DNA of 33,571 nucleotides from a bacterium BMS3Abin03 (GTDB taxonomy: Bacteria; Bacteroidota; Ignavibacteria; Ignavibacteriales; Ignavibacteriaceae): contig BDSV01000233.1 in NCBI GenBank assembly GCA_002898075.1, forward strand, positions 1-33,571. The letters are read 5' to 3'. This document shows, piece by piece, positions 9,344 through 16,652 of this stretch. Under the pieces are notes generated by a model, which had not been told where the DNA came from, did no database searches, and saw only the letters and a list, made by a program, of their open reading frames with translations. The number at the start of each line of letters is the position of its first letter. Position 1 is the first letter of the stretch. The position numbers and the translations under genes were made by a program.

Positions 9344-9763
9344 AAGTGTTTGAAAAGGATGAAATTAAGTGAAATACAAGATATTAAAATTATTATTTAA
9401 ATACTTTCAGATGAATAATAGTAGAACAGATTAGTAACCTGTTCTTTTTGAAAGGATCGAAACCGTTTTCTTCTTTTATTAGTTTTGTTTTGCCGCCTAA
9501 ATAAATTTAGTTGTTAATGAAATACTTCCCGCTAACACCCAATTTCAATTGGGTGGATAAAAAGAAAACACCGAGTAGCATATTAAACGGTTTTAACCAT
9601 TTTGAAATTTATTCAGTCAACTCGGGTTATTTAAATACTTCCAACTCCACCACATCAGCTAACTACTCCTATAACAAAAATTTTACAATAGTATGACATA
9701 AGGATGACAATCTTAATTGAAGTGTGAATTATCATTAAACCGAAAATTTTAATTTAATGGAGT
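9344..9763. promoter_or_regulatory. Divergent intergenic region between fni and the prenyltransferase cluster
   Basis: These 420 bases separate two divergent operons and must contain both promoters, though I cannot place them confidently. Two features stand out. The first is a 6-bp hairpin gaacag/ctgttc followed by ttttt at 9424-9449, terminator-like in the plus direction. The second is a near-perfect dyad at 9536-9555. A 61-codon open frame from TTG at 9511 has no ribosome site and an odd Asn/Ser/Thr-rich composition, and is not accepted as a gene. The leader before the UbiA gene is long if transcription begins upstream of the dyad. Confidence 0.4.
9536..9555. promoter_or_regulatory. Dyad symmetry, possible operator or leader hairpin
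   Basis: cacccaatt and aattgggtg form a perfect 9-bp inverted repeat around a 2-base centre (tc). It lies about 210 bases before the prenyltransferase start. The short spacer suits a dimeric DNA-binding protein better than an RNA hairpin. No regulator gene is adjacent, so its role is a guess. Confidence 0.35.
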
Positions 9764-10759
9764 ATGAAAATGCAACATTTACAATCAATACAAAAACACA
9801 AAATGCTTTCAATAGAATTTTGGAGAGCTTATTTAATTACAATGCGACCTTATTTGATGTTTGTTTCGGGAATTACAGGTATCGCCGGTTTGTCATTTGT
9901 AAGCTGCGTTGATTTAACTACTTTATTATTAATTTCTTCTGTTTCTTTTTTATCATACGGATTCGGGCAGGCGCTTACCGACTGCTTTCAGATAGATACC
10001 GATTCAATATCCTCACCTTACCGGCCTCTTACACAAGGAATCGTAGGCAGAAAGGAATTTATGATTATCAGTTTAACCGGATTAACATACTGTGTTAGTG
10101 TCTTCGGTTTCTTTTATAATCCGACAATAATTTTAGGAGTAATTGCGGGTGCAGGATTAGCTACTTATACATATTTCAAAAGGAAATGGTGGGCAGGACC
10201 GTTTTATAATTCATGGATAGTAGTACTATTATTTTTAATGGCTTACCTCGCAGGTTCAAAAGGAATATCAGTAGTTTTTTCATCAAAATTGATTTATACC
10301 ATGACTGCTGTATTTTTTGCGTACTCCAATTTTGTCCTGGTCGGATATTTTAAGGATGCTGAAGCAGACAAAGCAACAGGATATAATACTCTGCCGGTTG
10401 TATTCGGTAGAAAGCGGGCATCGTTTGTAAGTGACATTTTGGGAATTTCTTCACTCGTCTTTACACTCCTGGCAGTGTTCGATTCATATATCGATATTTT
10501 CAGTTTGATTTTATTACTTCCGTCCTTATTCTTCATCGCACTAAGCACTTTTAAAGTACTTTGCACCCAGTTGCTGTTGCGGAGTTTTCAAAAAGATTCG
10601 GAAGCACACATTGCAGTAGTTCCTTCAGTTCAAAGTTATATTTTACTCATCTCAGCAATTGCTGTATCGGAAAAACCTGAATGGACTCCGTTTCTATTGA
10701 TATTCTATTTTAGCTTTTTATTTGTATTAAAAATAAGACCTTGTAAAAATCAGATTTGA
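9764..10759 (+). CDS. UbiA-family prenyltransferase
   Basis: A polytopic membrane enzyme of 331 residues with about eight hydrophobic segments. The first aspartate-rich motif is LTDCFQIDTDSISSPYRPL at about 71-89 and the second is GYFKDAEADKATGYNTLP at about 194-211. Both bind the Mg-prenyl-diphosphate in UbiA enzymes, and RPYLMFVSGITG near 28-39 is the typical first-helix entry. The usual leading Asn of the first motif is Thr here. Family members transfer a prenyl chain to aromatic rings, chlorophyllide, heme or glycerol ethers; the acceptor here is unknown. The start may be ATG 9764 or ATG 9770. It heads five co-directional genes of lipid-type enzymes, and its stop overlaps a TTG upstream of the lipid-kinase ATG. 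Confidence 0.87.
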   Translation: MKMQHLQSIQKHKMLSIEFWRAYLITMRPYLMFVSGITGIAGLSFVSCVDLTTLLLISSVSFLSYGFGQALTDCFQIDTDSISSPYRPLTQGIVGRKEFMIISLTGLTYCVSVFGFFYNPTIILGVIAGAGLATYTYFKRKWWAGPFYNSWIVVLLFLMAYLAGSKGISVVFSSKLIYTMTAVFFAYSNFVLVGYFKDAEADKATGYNTLPVVFGRKRASFVSDILGISSLVFTLLAVFDSYIDIFSLILLLPSLFFIALSTFKVLCTQLLLRSFQKDSEAHIAVVPSVQSYILLISAIAVSEKPEWTPFLLIFYFSFLFVLKIRPCKNQI

Positions 10760-10767
10760 GTGACAAA

Positions 10768-11691
10768 ATGTTAGTAATATTAAACAAAAAAGCGGCAGGC
10801 GGTGCAGCACTTAGAAAGTGGAGGTTAGTTAACAGCCGATTAAACATAAAAGCCGGGCAAGTCCACTATGCCAACGGAAACGGTGATACTCAAGAGTTCT
10901 TGTTAGATGCCCTGAACAAAGGTAAAACAGATTTTATCATCGCCGGTGGGGATGGTACAATAAACAACTTTTTAAATAATCTCGTTCAGCTAACTGAACC
11001 TGATTTAATTAAAAAAATAAGAATCGGAGCAATCGGGATCGGGTCGAGCAATGATTTTCATAAACCTTTCAATAATAAATACATGATAGGGAACGTTGCA
11101 GCAAGAATAAATTTTAAGGAAGCGTTACCGAGAGATGTCGGTTGCATAACTTACACAATTAATAATCGAACTTATAAAAGATTATTCCTGATCAACTCAA
11201 GTATTGGAATTACGGCTGAGGCAAATTATCGTTTTAATAATCCCGATCCGTTACTATCTGCACTAAAATTTTTTAATACGTCTGCAGCAATAAATTACAC
11301 AGCAATTTCAACAATGCTTACATATAAAAATTTTCCTGCGGAAATATGTACAAACGAAGCTGATAAGTTTACGGTAAACGTTACAAACATAGGTATTCTT
11401 AAAAGCCCATATTTTTCTGGAGATTTGAAATATAACTCAACGGTAAAACCGGATGATGGATTGTTTGATATCCGGCTGTATTATGATTTTAATAAATACA
11501 ATTTGATTAAGCTGTTCAACTCATTAAGCGGGAATAATAATTATCATAGTAATGAAAAAAGCTGGATGACTGATTCCTTTTCAATTACTTCAAAGAAAGA
11601 ATTTAAAATTGAATTTGATGGTGAAGTGGTTTCAGCAAATTCAGCACACTTTAAAGTATTACCAAAATTTATAAAAGTATGCAACAATTAA
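10768..11691 (+). CDS. Lipid kinase of the diacylglycerol/sphingosine kinase family
   Basis: A cytosolic or peripheral enzyme expected to phosphorylate a lipid hydroxyl using ATP. The ATP-binding signature IIAGGDGTINNFLNNL lies near residues 54-69. The C-terminal sandwich domain shows VKPDDGLFDIRLYY and the closing IEFDGEVV, both usual in the DAGK_cat family. From the ATG at 10768 the protein is 307 residues, a normal length; an in-frame TTG at 10756 overlaps the preceding stop and would add four residues (MSDK). I prefer the ATG because MLVILNKKAAGG matches the usual N-terminus of this fold. Bacterial relatives phosphorylate diacylglycerol, ceramide or sphingoid bases. The alpha-oxoamine synthase two genes downstream makes a sphingoid-type substrate plausible. 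It overlaps the next gene by 13 bases. Confidence 0.85.
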   Translation: MLVILNKKAAGGAALRKWRLVNSRLNIKAGQVHYANGNGDTQEFLLDALNKGKTDFIIAGGDGTINNFLNNLVQLTEPDLIKKIRIGAIGIGSSNDFHKPFNNKYMIGNVAARINFKEALPRDVGCITYTINNRTYKRLFLINSSIGITAEANYRFNNPDPLLSALKFFNTSAAINYTAISTMLTYKNFPAEICTNEADKFTVNVTNIGILKSPYFSGDLKYNSTVKPDDGLFDIRLYYDFNKYNLIKLFNSLSGNNNYHSNEKSWMTDSFSITSKKEFKIEFDGEVVSANSAHFKVLPKFIKVCNN

Positions 11692-12722
11692 ATCAAATAT
11701 TAGAGAACAGATTTATTAATAATCTTACATCTCTTCTGGAGCATTCACCATTACAGATAAACTCTACCCACCAAAGCGACGCCGAAATAATTCGCTTTAA
11801 CGGTAACAATGATCAATTAATAAATATAACTACCGATAGTATATGCGAAGAAATAAAGGCAGGTCTTTATGATGACTTTTTAGCCGGCTGGATGGTTGTT
11901 TCAGCCAACCTGAGCGATCTGGCTGCAGTTGGTTCAAATCCGTTGGGTATTTTAATCTCCGTAATCTTTCCCGAAAACATGAATTACAAAAGGATCGGAA
12001 CTTTATACAATGGTATTAACTCAGCATGCAAAAGACATTCAACTTATGTTTTAGGTGGAGACATAAATAAAGGCGATAATTTAATCGTTACAGGAACAGC
12101 ATTAGGTGTTAATAACTATAATAAAATATTAACAAGGGTAGGATGTAAACCCGGAAATATATTGTATTCCACCGGACAGCTAGGCAAAGGAAATGCTTTT
12201 GCACTGGATAAACTTTTCTTTAGAAAAGGTGCTGCACTTAATTACAAACCTGTTGCGAGACTTAAAGAAGGTAAGGTGGTCAGTCAGTTTGCTACGGCTT
12301 GTATGGATACAAGTGATGGGATTTTCACTACGCTCGATCAACTTATGCGTTTGAATAACATCGGCTTTGAGATATGTAATAATTGGGAACTCTTAATCGA
12401 AAAGAATTCAAGGGAATACGCTCAGAAGGTTGGCATTCCACTTTGGATGTTATTAGCCGGACAGCACGGAGAATTTGAACTGCTGTTTACAATTCCTGAA
12501 GAAAGAGAGAAACAGTTTATAAATAGTGCAATCCAGGTCGGTTTTTTCCCTTTGAAATTGGGCAGAGTAATTAAAACCCCGATTATCAATATCTCTTTAT
12601 ATGATAAGATGATTTCATTAGATACTGCCAGGATCAGAAATCTGTTCGATAACTGCGATGGCAATTTAGAAAAATATTTTGATGAGATGCTTAAAATAGA
12701 TTCTGAATTAAAACAGAATTAG
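11679..12722 (+). CDS. ThiL-like protein (AIR synthase/thiamine-phosphate kinase family), divergent
   Basis: The 347 residues follow the ThiL fold throughout: ITTDSI, VSANLSDLAAVGSNPLGIL near residues 75-93, VLGGDINKGDNLIVTGTALG, TRVGCKPGNILYSTGQLGKG and MDTSDGIFTTLDQL. Two ThiL signature motifs are changed. The N-terminal GDDAA-type metal/ATP motif reads QSDAEII, and the GGEDYELLFT motif reads GQHGEFELLFT. Family members phosphorylate thiamine monophosphate or activate acyl and carbamoyl groups with ATP. The altered motifs and the absence of other thiamine genes suggest another substrate, perhaps the lipid intermediate of this cluster; that is inference. The ATG at 11679 lies inside the end of the lipid-kinase gene (13-base overlap). 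Confidence 0.75.
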   Translation: MQQLNQILENRFINNLTSLLEHSPLQINSTHQSDAEIIRFNGNNDQLINITTDSICEEIKAGLYDDFLAGWMVVSANLSDLAAVGSNPLGILISVIFPENMNYKRIGTLYNGINSACKRHSTYVLGGDINKGDNLIVTGTALGVNNYNKILTRVGCKPGNILYSTGQLGKGNAFALDKLFFRKGAALNYKPVARLKEGKVVSQFATACMDTSDGIFTTLDQLMRLNNIGFEICNNWELLIEKNSREYAQKVGIPLWMLLAGQHGEFELLFTIPEEREKQFINSAIQVGFFPLKLGRVIKTPIINISLYDKMISLDTARIRNLFDNCDGNLEKYFDEMLKIDSELKQN

Positions 12723-12828
12723 CAAAAATTTGACATTCCTTTTACAACTCCCTGACAACCGCATACAATTATTAATTTAGATTGAAACCGGAATTAATGA
12801 TTATAAAAACAATTGAAGGAGATTTAAG

Positions 12829-14154
12829 ATGTTAGTAAATAATGAATACAAAGGCGGTGAAAATTTTGACCTCTGCGATGTTCTGTTAAAGGGAAGGAAA
12901 ATGAGCTTTCATCAGAAAGTAAACTTCTTCTCCGATTTTCTTAAAGGAATAAAAGTGAAGAAAGAAATGCAGCATTTGCGTTGTATTACAAGTGCCGCCG
13001 ACCGCGAAGTGTCTGTAATCGACCCGAATAGCGGATATGTAAAATCGATGTTGATGTTCGGATCGAATAATTATCTGGGATTGGCAAATCATCCTTATAT
13101 AAAAGAATTCGTAAAAAGAATTATTAATAGAATGGGTGTGGGAATCGGCGGTCCTCCATTGCTAAACGGTTACACCATACTTCACAGAGAGTTAGAGGAA
13201 CGTCTTGCGGCTCTAAAAGGATGTGAAGATGCATTAATCTTCTCGAGCGGTTACGGAGCAAACGTCGGATTGATCACTGCTCTCTTGAATAATAATGATG
13301 TCGTACTCCATGATAGATACAGCCATGCTTCGTTTGCCGACGGTATAAAAATGTCGGGTGTACGGGCTGTGCATTTTCCACACAACGATGTTGAGGAATT
13401 AGAAAAGTACTTAACCCGAATCAATGTTAATGAAAGCAAAAATATTTTTGTCGGTGTCGAGGGTGTATATTCTATGGATGGCGATATCGCTCCTTTGAAC
13501 AGAATTGTTCCCTTATGTAAGCAAAACAATGCAATACTAATTCTTGATGATGCCCATGGCACCGGTGTAATGGGTAAAACCGGACGCGGAACTGCCGAAC
13601 ATTTCGGGTTTGAAGGAAACATCGATATTTCGATGGGCACATTTAGTAAAACATTTGCCGCTTCGGGTGGTTTTGTAGCTGCATCAAAACCTGTAATTAA
13701 TTATCTAAGATTTTTCGCACGCTCTTATATGTTCTCTGCTTCACTCCCACCAACGGTTATCGCTACGATTCTTGCCGGATTAGATGTGATAGAGAAAGAA
13801 CCGGAATTAATTGCAAAGTTAAAATCAAATATAGAATATACTGCAAATCGACTCACAGATTTAGGTTTCGAATGTAATTCATTAACCCCGATCTTTCCAC
13901 TTAAAGTGCCGCAAGGAATGAACATAAGAGAAGCTGCTTTCAACTTCCATCAGAGAGGATTATTCCTTAACTCCATTGAATACCCGGCAGTGCCAAAATC
14001 CCAACAAAGATTCAGAATAAGCATTATGGCAATACATAAAAAAGATGATATTGATAAACTTGTAACTGCCATAGAAGAAATTTGGGATGAATTTAAACAA
14101 TCAAGAATGAAAGAGTTTCTTCCAAACAGATTTAAAAAAGCTCTTGTAAATTAA
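12829..14154 (+). CDS. Alpha-oxoamine synthase, serine palmitoyltransferase/KBL-like
   Basis: A cytosolic fold-type I PLP enzyme of 441 residues that should join an amino acid to an acyl thioester with loss of CO2. Visible parts are SNNYLGLANHP near 79-89, the cofactor-stacking histidine in RYSHASFADG, VEGVYSMDGDIAPL, LDDAHGTGVMGKTGRG near 239-254, and the PLP lysine K274 in MGTFSKTFAASGGFVA. LNGYTILHRELEERLA is typical. The FSKTFAASGG, ARSYMFSASLPP and VYSMDGD segments resemble bacterial serine palmitoyltransferase as much as BioF or Kbl; there are no biotin or threonine-degradation neighbours. A good ribosome site gaaggag lies 7 bases before the ATG. The acceptor amino acid (serine, cysteate, alanine, glycine) cannot be read from sequence. 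Confidence 0.85.
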   Translation: MLVNNEYKGGENFDLCDVLLKGRKMSFHQKVNFFSDFLKGIKVKKEMQHLRCITSAADREVSVIDPNSGYVKSMLMFGSNNYLGLANHPYIKEFVKRIINRMGVGIGGPPLLNGYTILHRELEERLAALKGCEDALIFSSGYGANVGLITALLNNNDVVLHDRYSHASFADGIKMSGVRAVHFPHNDVEELEKYLTRINVNESKNIFVGVEGVYSMDGDIAPLNRIVPLCKQNNAILILDDAHGTGVMGKTGRGTAEHFGFEGNIDISMGTFSKTFAASGGFVAASKPVINYLRFFARSYMFSASLPPTVIATILAGLDVIEKEPELIAKLKSNIEYTANRLTDLGFECNSLTPIFPLKVPQGMNIREAAFNFHQRGLFLNSIEYPAVPKSQQRFRISIMAIHKKDDIDKLVTAIEEIWDEFKQSRMKEFLPNRFKKALVN

Positions 14155-14156
14155 TA

Positions 14157-15596
14157 ATGAGTCGTATTAAAAAAATGAAAAAGCCAAAAATTTTAATTAT
14201 AGTATTGTTTCAAAATCTATTAAATAAAGAACCTTATTATGCAAGAAATCCTGCGCCCCCTTTACCGGGAATACTATTAGCAGGGTTAACACCACCAACC
14301 GTCGATGTTGAAGTTCTTCACGAAATGGTAAGACCGATTAACTATGATACAGATGCTGATTACATCGCAATAAGTTTTATGGATTATATTTCACCTCACG
14401 CTTATGAAGTTGCTGCTAAATTCCGGGCAATGGGTAAAACGGTTATCGGTGGAGGTAAATTCGCATCTATTTTTCCTGATGAAGTCCAGCCGTACTTCGA
14501 TTCTATCCTGATAGGAGAAGCACAGGAAATCTGGGCTCAAATGGTAAACGATATGTTGAGCGGCAATTTAAAGGAGCGTTATGAATCCGGTTTAGCACCA
14601 TCGCTCGATAATATTCCCCCACCCCGGTATGATTTAGTCGAATCAAAATTTTTCAGTCCTATTGTTACAGAAGCATCCCGGGGTTGTCCGCATCCGTGCA
14701 CTTACTGCCAGCTAAATATAAAGCGCTCACCTTATCGAACTCGTCCTGTAGAGGATGTAGTAAATGACTTAAAAAATACGAAAGGACTCCCCTGGTATAA
14801 AAAGAAAATGGCTATGATCCTTGATAATAACCTGGGCGGGGATTTGAATAATGCAAAAAATCTTTTACGCAAAATAACCAAATTAAAATTCTGGGGCATA
14901 GGTGTGCAATATAGTATAGAGTGTCTGCGTGACGAAGAATTTATAGATCTTCTATCGGAAGCTAATTGCAGGATGTCTTTCATAGGTATGGAATCGTTGA
15001 ATGAAGAAAGTCTTAAAGACGTAAAGAAGAGACAGAACAAAGTTGATGAATACAAAAATGCTTTTAACAAACTGCATAAAAGAGGTATTTTAACTTTTAC
15101 GGGACTTATGTTCGCATTAGATGAAGATACCAAAGAATATTATGAAACACTTCCGCAAAGATTAGATGAAGTAGGAACTTGTGTCATTTTACCTTCCATA
15201 TCAATTCCGATATACGGTACTCCTTTTTATGATAAAGTTGTTTCGGAAGGAAGACTACTGGATAATGATATCTCTCATTACGGGGGTGATCATGTTTTAT
15301 TCAAACATAATAGACTTTCCGACCAGGATATTTATAAAGCATATAAAAGAGTCAATAGGGTTTTTTACTCCTGGAAGAATATTATTAAACGCTGGATAAA
15401 ATTTATATCCAAACAGTCAATTCAGGAATCCATTCCGCAATTCGTACTTAAGATAGCTGTAACGACAGTAATTTATTTTAAGCTTTCAATCTTCCAAAGA
15501 CATCACGCACAGAAGAGGGTGTTTAATTCTTCAGCTACCGCAATGCCAGATCGAAAATTGAAGCGAGTTGATGAGTTAGTAAAAAAAGCTATATAG
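14157..15596 (+). CDS. Radical SAM protein with B12-binding-like N-terminal domain
   Basis: The 479-residue protein begins with a Rossmann-like B12-binding-type domain (about 8-135): ADYIAISFMDYISPHAYEVA, GGGKFASIFPDEVQPYFDSILIGEAQEIW. The cobalamin-binding DxHxxG motif is not visible, so base-off B12 binding is doubtful. The radical SAM core starts at EASRGCPHPCTYCQL, with cysteines 177, 181 and 184 ligating the 4Fe-4S cluster, and continues with FIGMESLNEESL and GLMFALDEDT. A basic, hydrophobic C-terminal tail (about 395-479) is typical of lipid-acting relatives such as the hopanoid enzymes. It starts two bases after the synthase stop, so it is translated from the same message. It probably carries out a C-C, methyl or ring modification of the cluster product; the reaction is unknown. 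Confidence 0.85.
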   Translation: MSRIKKMKKPKILIIVLFQNLLNKEPYYARNPAPPLPGILLAGLTPPTVDVEVLHEMVRPINYDTDADYIAISFMDYISPHAYEVAAKFRAMGKTVIGGGKFASIFPDEVQPYFDSILIGEAQEIWAQMVNDMLSGNLKERYESGLAPSLDNIPPPRYDLVESKFFSPIVTEASRGCPHPCTYCQLNIKRSPYRTRPVEDVVNDLKNTKGLPWYKKKMAMILDNNLGGDLNNAKNLLRKITKLKFWGIGVQYSIECLRDEEFIDLLSEANCRMSFIGMESLNEESLKDVKKRQNKVDEYKNAFNKLHKRGILTFTGLMFALDEDTKEYYETLPQRLDEVGTCVILPSISIPIYGTPFYDKVVSEGRLLDNDISHYGGDHVLFKHNRLSDQDIYKAYKRVNRVFYSWKNIIKRWIKFISKQSIQESIPQFVLKIAVTTVIYFKLSIFQRHHAQKRVFNSSATAMPDRKLKRVDELVKKAI

Positions 15597-15667
15597 AATT
15601 ATGCCCGTCACAGTCCATTCCGTGACGGCGATTGAATTATCGTGCTGCTTTTTTTCATTCTTCAATC

Positions 15668-15687
15668 GTCCCTTGCGGGACTTTTTT
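15668..15687 (+). terminator. Candidate intrinsic terminator after the radical SAM gene
   Basis: A 5-bp stem gtccc/gggac with a ttgc loop is followed directly by six Ts. It lies 72 bases after the stop of the last gene of the plus-strand cluster. The stem is short, so termination strength is uncertain. Confidence 0.45.
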
Positions 15688-15740
15688 ATTCTTCCGGCTT
15701 TTCTAATTTCCCGCCAATAAATTGACGGGTTATTTTCAAT

Positions 15741-15760
15741 TATCCCTTCGGGATATTTTT
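15741..15760 (+). terminator. Candidate intrinsic terminator with UUCG loop
   Basis: tatccc and ggata pair around a stable ttcg tetraloop and are followed by a T-rich tail. It is the second hairpin of this kind after the plus-strand cluster. Confidence 0.4.
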
Positions 15761-15781
15761 ATTTCAATATTTACTAATAAT

Positions 15782-15800
15782 AAAAATGTCCCGAAGGGAC
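15782..15800 (-). terminator. Candidate intrinsic terminator for the two-component operon
   Basis: Read on the minus strand this is gtccc, ttcg, gggac, then attttt. It mirrors the plus-strand hairpin at 15741-15760 and would stop transcripts coming from the response-regulator gene after they pass the MITE-like element. Confidence 0.4.
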
Positions 15801-15825
15801 GTTATGATTTTAGTCCGGTGATTCA

Positions 15826-15941
15826 GATACCGTGTGAAAATTAAAACCAAACTTGTAGAGCGAGCTTTAGCTCGCTATTTTTCATAAAAATTGCGACTTA
15901 AAAGTCGCGCTACAAAGCAAACATAAATTTTCACACAGTCT
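15826..15941 (+). mobile_element. MITE-like element, copy 1
   Basis: About 116 bases with terminal inverted repeats around tgtgtgaaaatt (left copy slightly degenerate: ccgtgtgaaaatt). Two inner palindromes follow, gcgagct-tt-agctcgc and gcgactt-aa-aagtcgc. A second copy, inverted and more than 90 percent identical by eye, is at 33100-33224. The direct repeat attca flanks the element on both sides (15821-15825 and 15942-15946), possibly a target duplication. No open frame is inside, so movement would need a transposase supplied from elsewhere. Confidence 0.65.
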
Positions 15942-15970
15942 ATTCATCGCTGGGTTACAATTACGTTATT

Positions 15971-16651
15971 TTACTTTGTAAATTTATATCCCACACCATG
16001 TACGGTAATTAAGTGTTTGGGATTTGATGGGTCATCCTCAATTTTTTTCCTCAACGACAGAATAAAGTTATCTACTGTTCGGGTTGAAGGGTAACTATCG
16101 TACCCCCATACCTCGTCTAATAAAACAAGTCTGTCTATAACTTCGTTCTCATGCTGACAGAAATATTTCAAAACTTTGTATTCCATTGCAGAGAGTTCCA
16201 GTTCTTTTCCTGCTTTAGTTGCGTTATGAGATTTAAAATTTATATAAACATTTCCGAATGTACATTCTTCAATATCCGGAATTAATTCACTTTTCCTTCT
16301 CAACACCGCTCTTATCCTTGCCATTAATTCCCGCACACTGAAAGGTTTAGTAACGTAATCATCAGCGCCTAATTCCAATCCGAGCACTTTATCAATCTCT
16401 TCCTGTTTGCTTGTCAACATTACAATAGGTGTGTTTATTCCATCCTTTCGTAAATCTTTACAAATATCCATTCCGTTTTTACCGGGCAGCATTAAATCGA
16501 GCACTATCAAATCGAACTTTTCGCTTTTAGCGATTTTGTAACCCTCTTCACCGTCATCTACCGGTTTTACTTCGAAGTTTTCATGAGTGAGTGTATCGAC
16601 CAATCCTTTTGAAATTGCTGGGTCGTCTTCAATGATTAAAATTTTTTTCAT
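15971..16651 (-). CDS. OmpR/PhoB-family response regulator
   Basis: A 226-residue DNA-binding response regulator. The receiver domain begins MKKILIIEDDP, with acidic pocket residues E8, D9 and D10, phosphoacceptor D52 in LIVLDLMLPG, the MLTSK segment and the lysine in YVTKPFSVREL. The winged-helix output domain (about 130-226) shows LSAMEYKVLKYFCQHENEVIDR, DEVWGYDSYPSTRTVDNFILSLRKKIE and VHGVGYKF. I start it at the ATG at 16651 because ggagga lies five bases upstream and the receiver fold begins there; a longer frame to 16711 would add 20 residues overlapping the kinase end. It is separated from the kinase stop by one base, so the two form a two-component operon. Target genes are unknown. Confidence 0.95.
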   Translation of the reverse strand: MKKILIIEDDPAISKGLVDTLTHENFEVKPVDDGEEGYKIAKSEKFDLIVLDLMLPGKNGMDICKDLRKDGINTPIVMLTSKQEEIDKVLGLELGADDYVTKPFSVRELMARIRAVLRRKSELIPDIEECTFGNVYINFKSHNATKAGKELELSAMEYKVLKYFCQHENEVIDRLVLLDEVWGYDSYPSTRTVDNFILSLRKKIEDDPSNPKHLITVHGVGYKFTK

Positions 16652-16652
16652 T

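Larger units (their letters stand above)
15597..15970. repeat. Convergent intergenic region packed with small palindromes
   Basis: This noncoding stretch lies between the radical SAM gene and the response regulator, which converge on it. In order it contains an imperfect hairpin ccgtcac/gtgacgg (15604-15629), gtccc-ttgc-gggac plus T-run (15668-15687), a weak cccg/cggg pair near 15710-15729, tatccc-ttcg-ggata plus T-run (15741-15760), gtccc-gaag-ggac with an A-run on the left (15782-15800), and the MITE-like element at 15826-15941. The hairpins probably end transcripts from both sides. Confidence 0.6.

Noticed and set aside
9511-9696. 61-codon open frame from TTG between fni and the UbiA gene
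   Set aside because: No ribosome site, unusual start, Asn/Ser/Thr-rich product without a hydrophobic core, and it runs across the dyad; more likely noncoding leader.
12829-14154. Naming the oxoamine synthase as serine palmitoyltransferase, BioF or Kbl
   Set aside because: Motifs are shared by the whole family and I cannot run a tree; context favours a lipid role but does not fix the amino acid or acyl donor.
15604-15941. CRISPR array or tandem repeat cluster
   Set aside because: The palindromes differ in sequence and spacing, there are no unique spacers of even length, and no cas genes are near.
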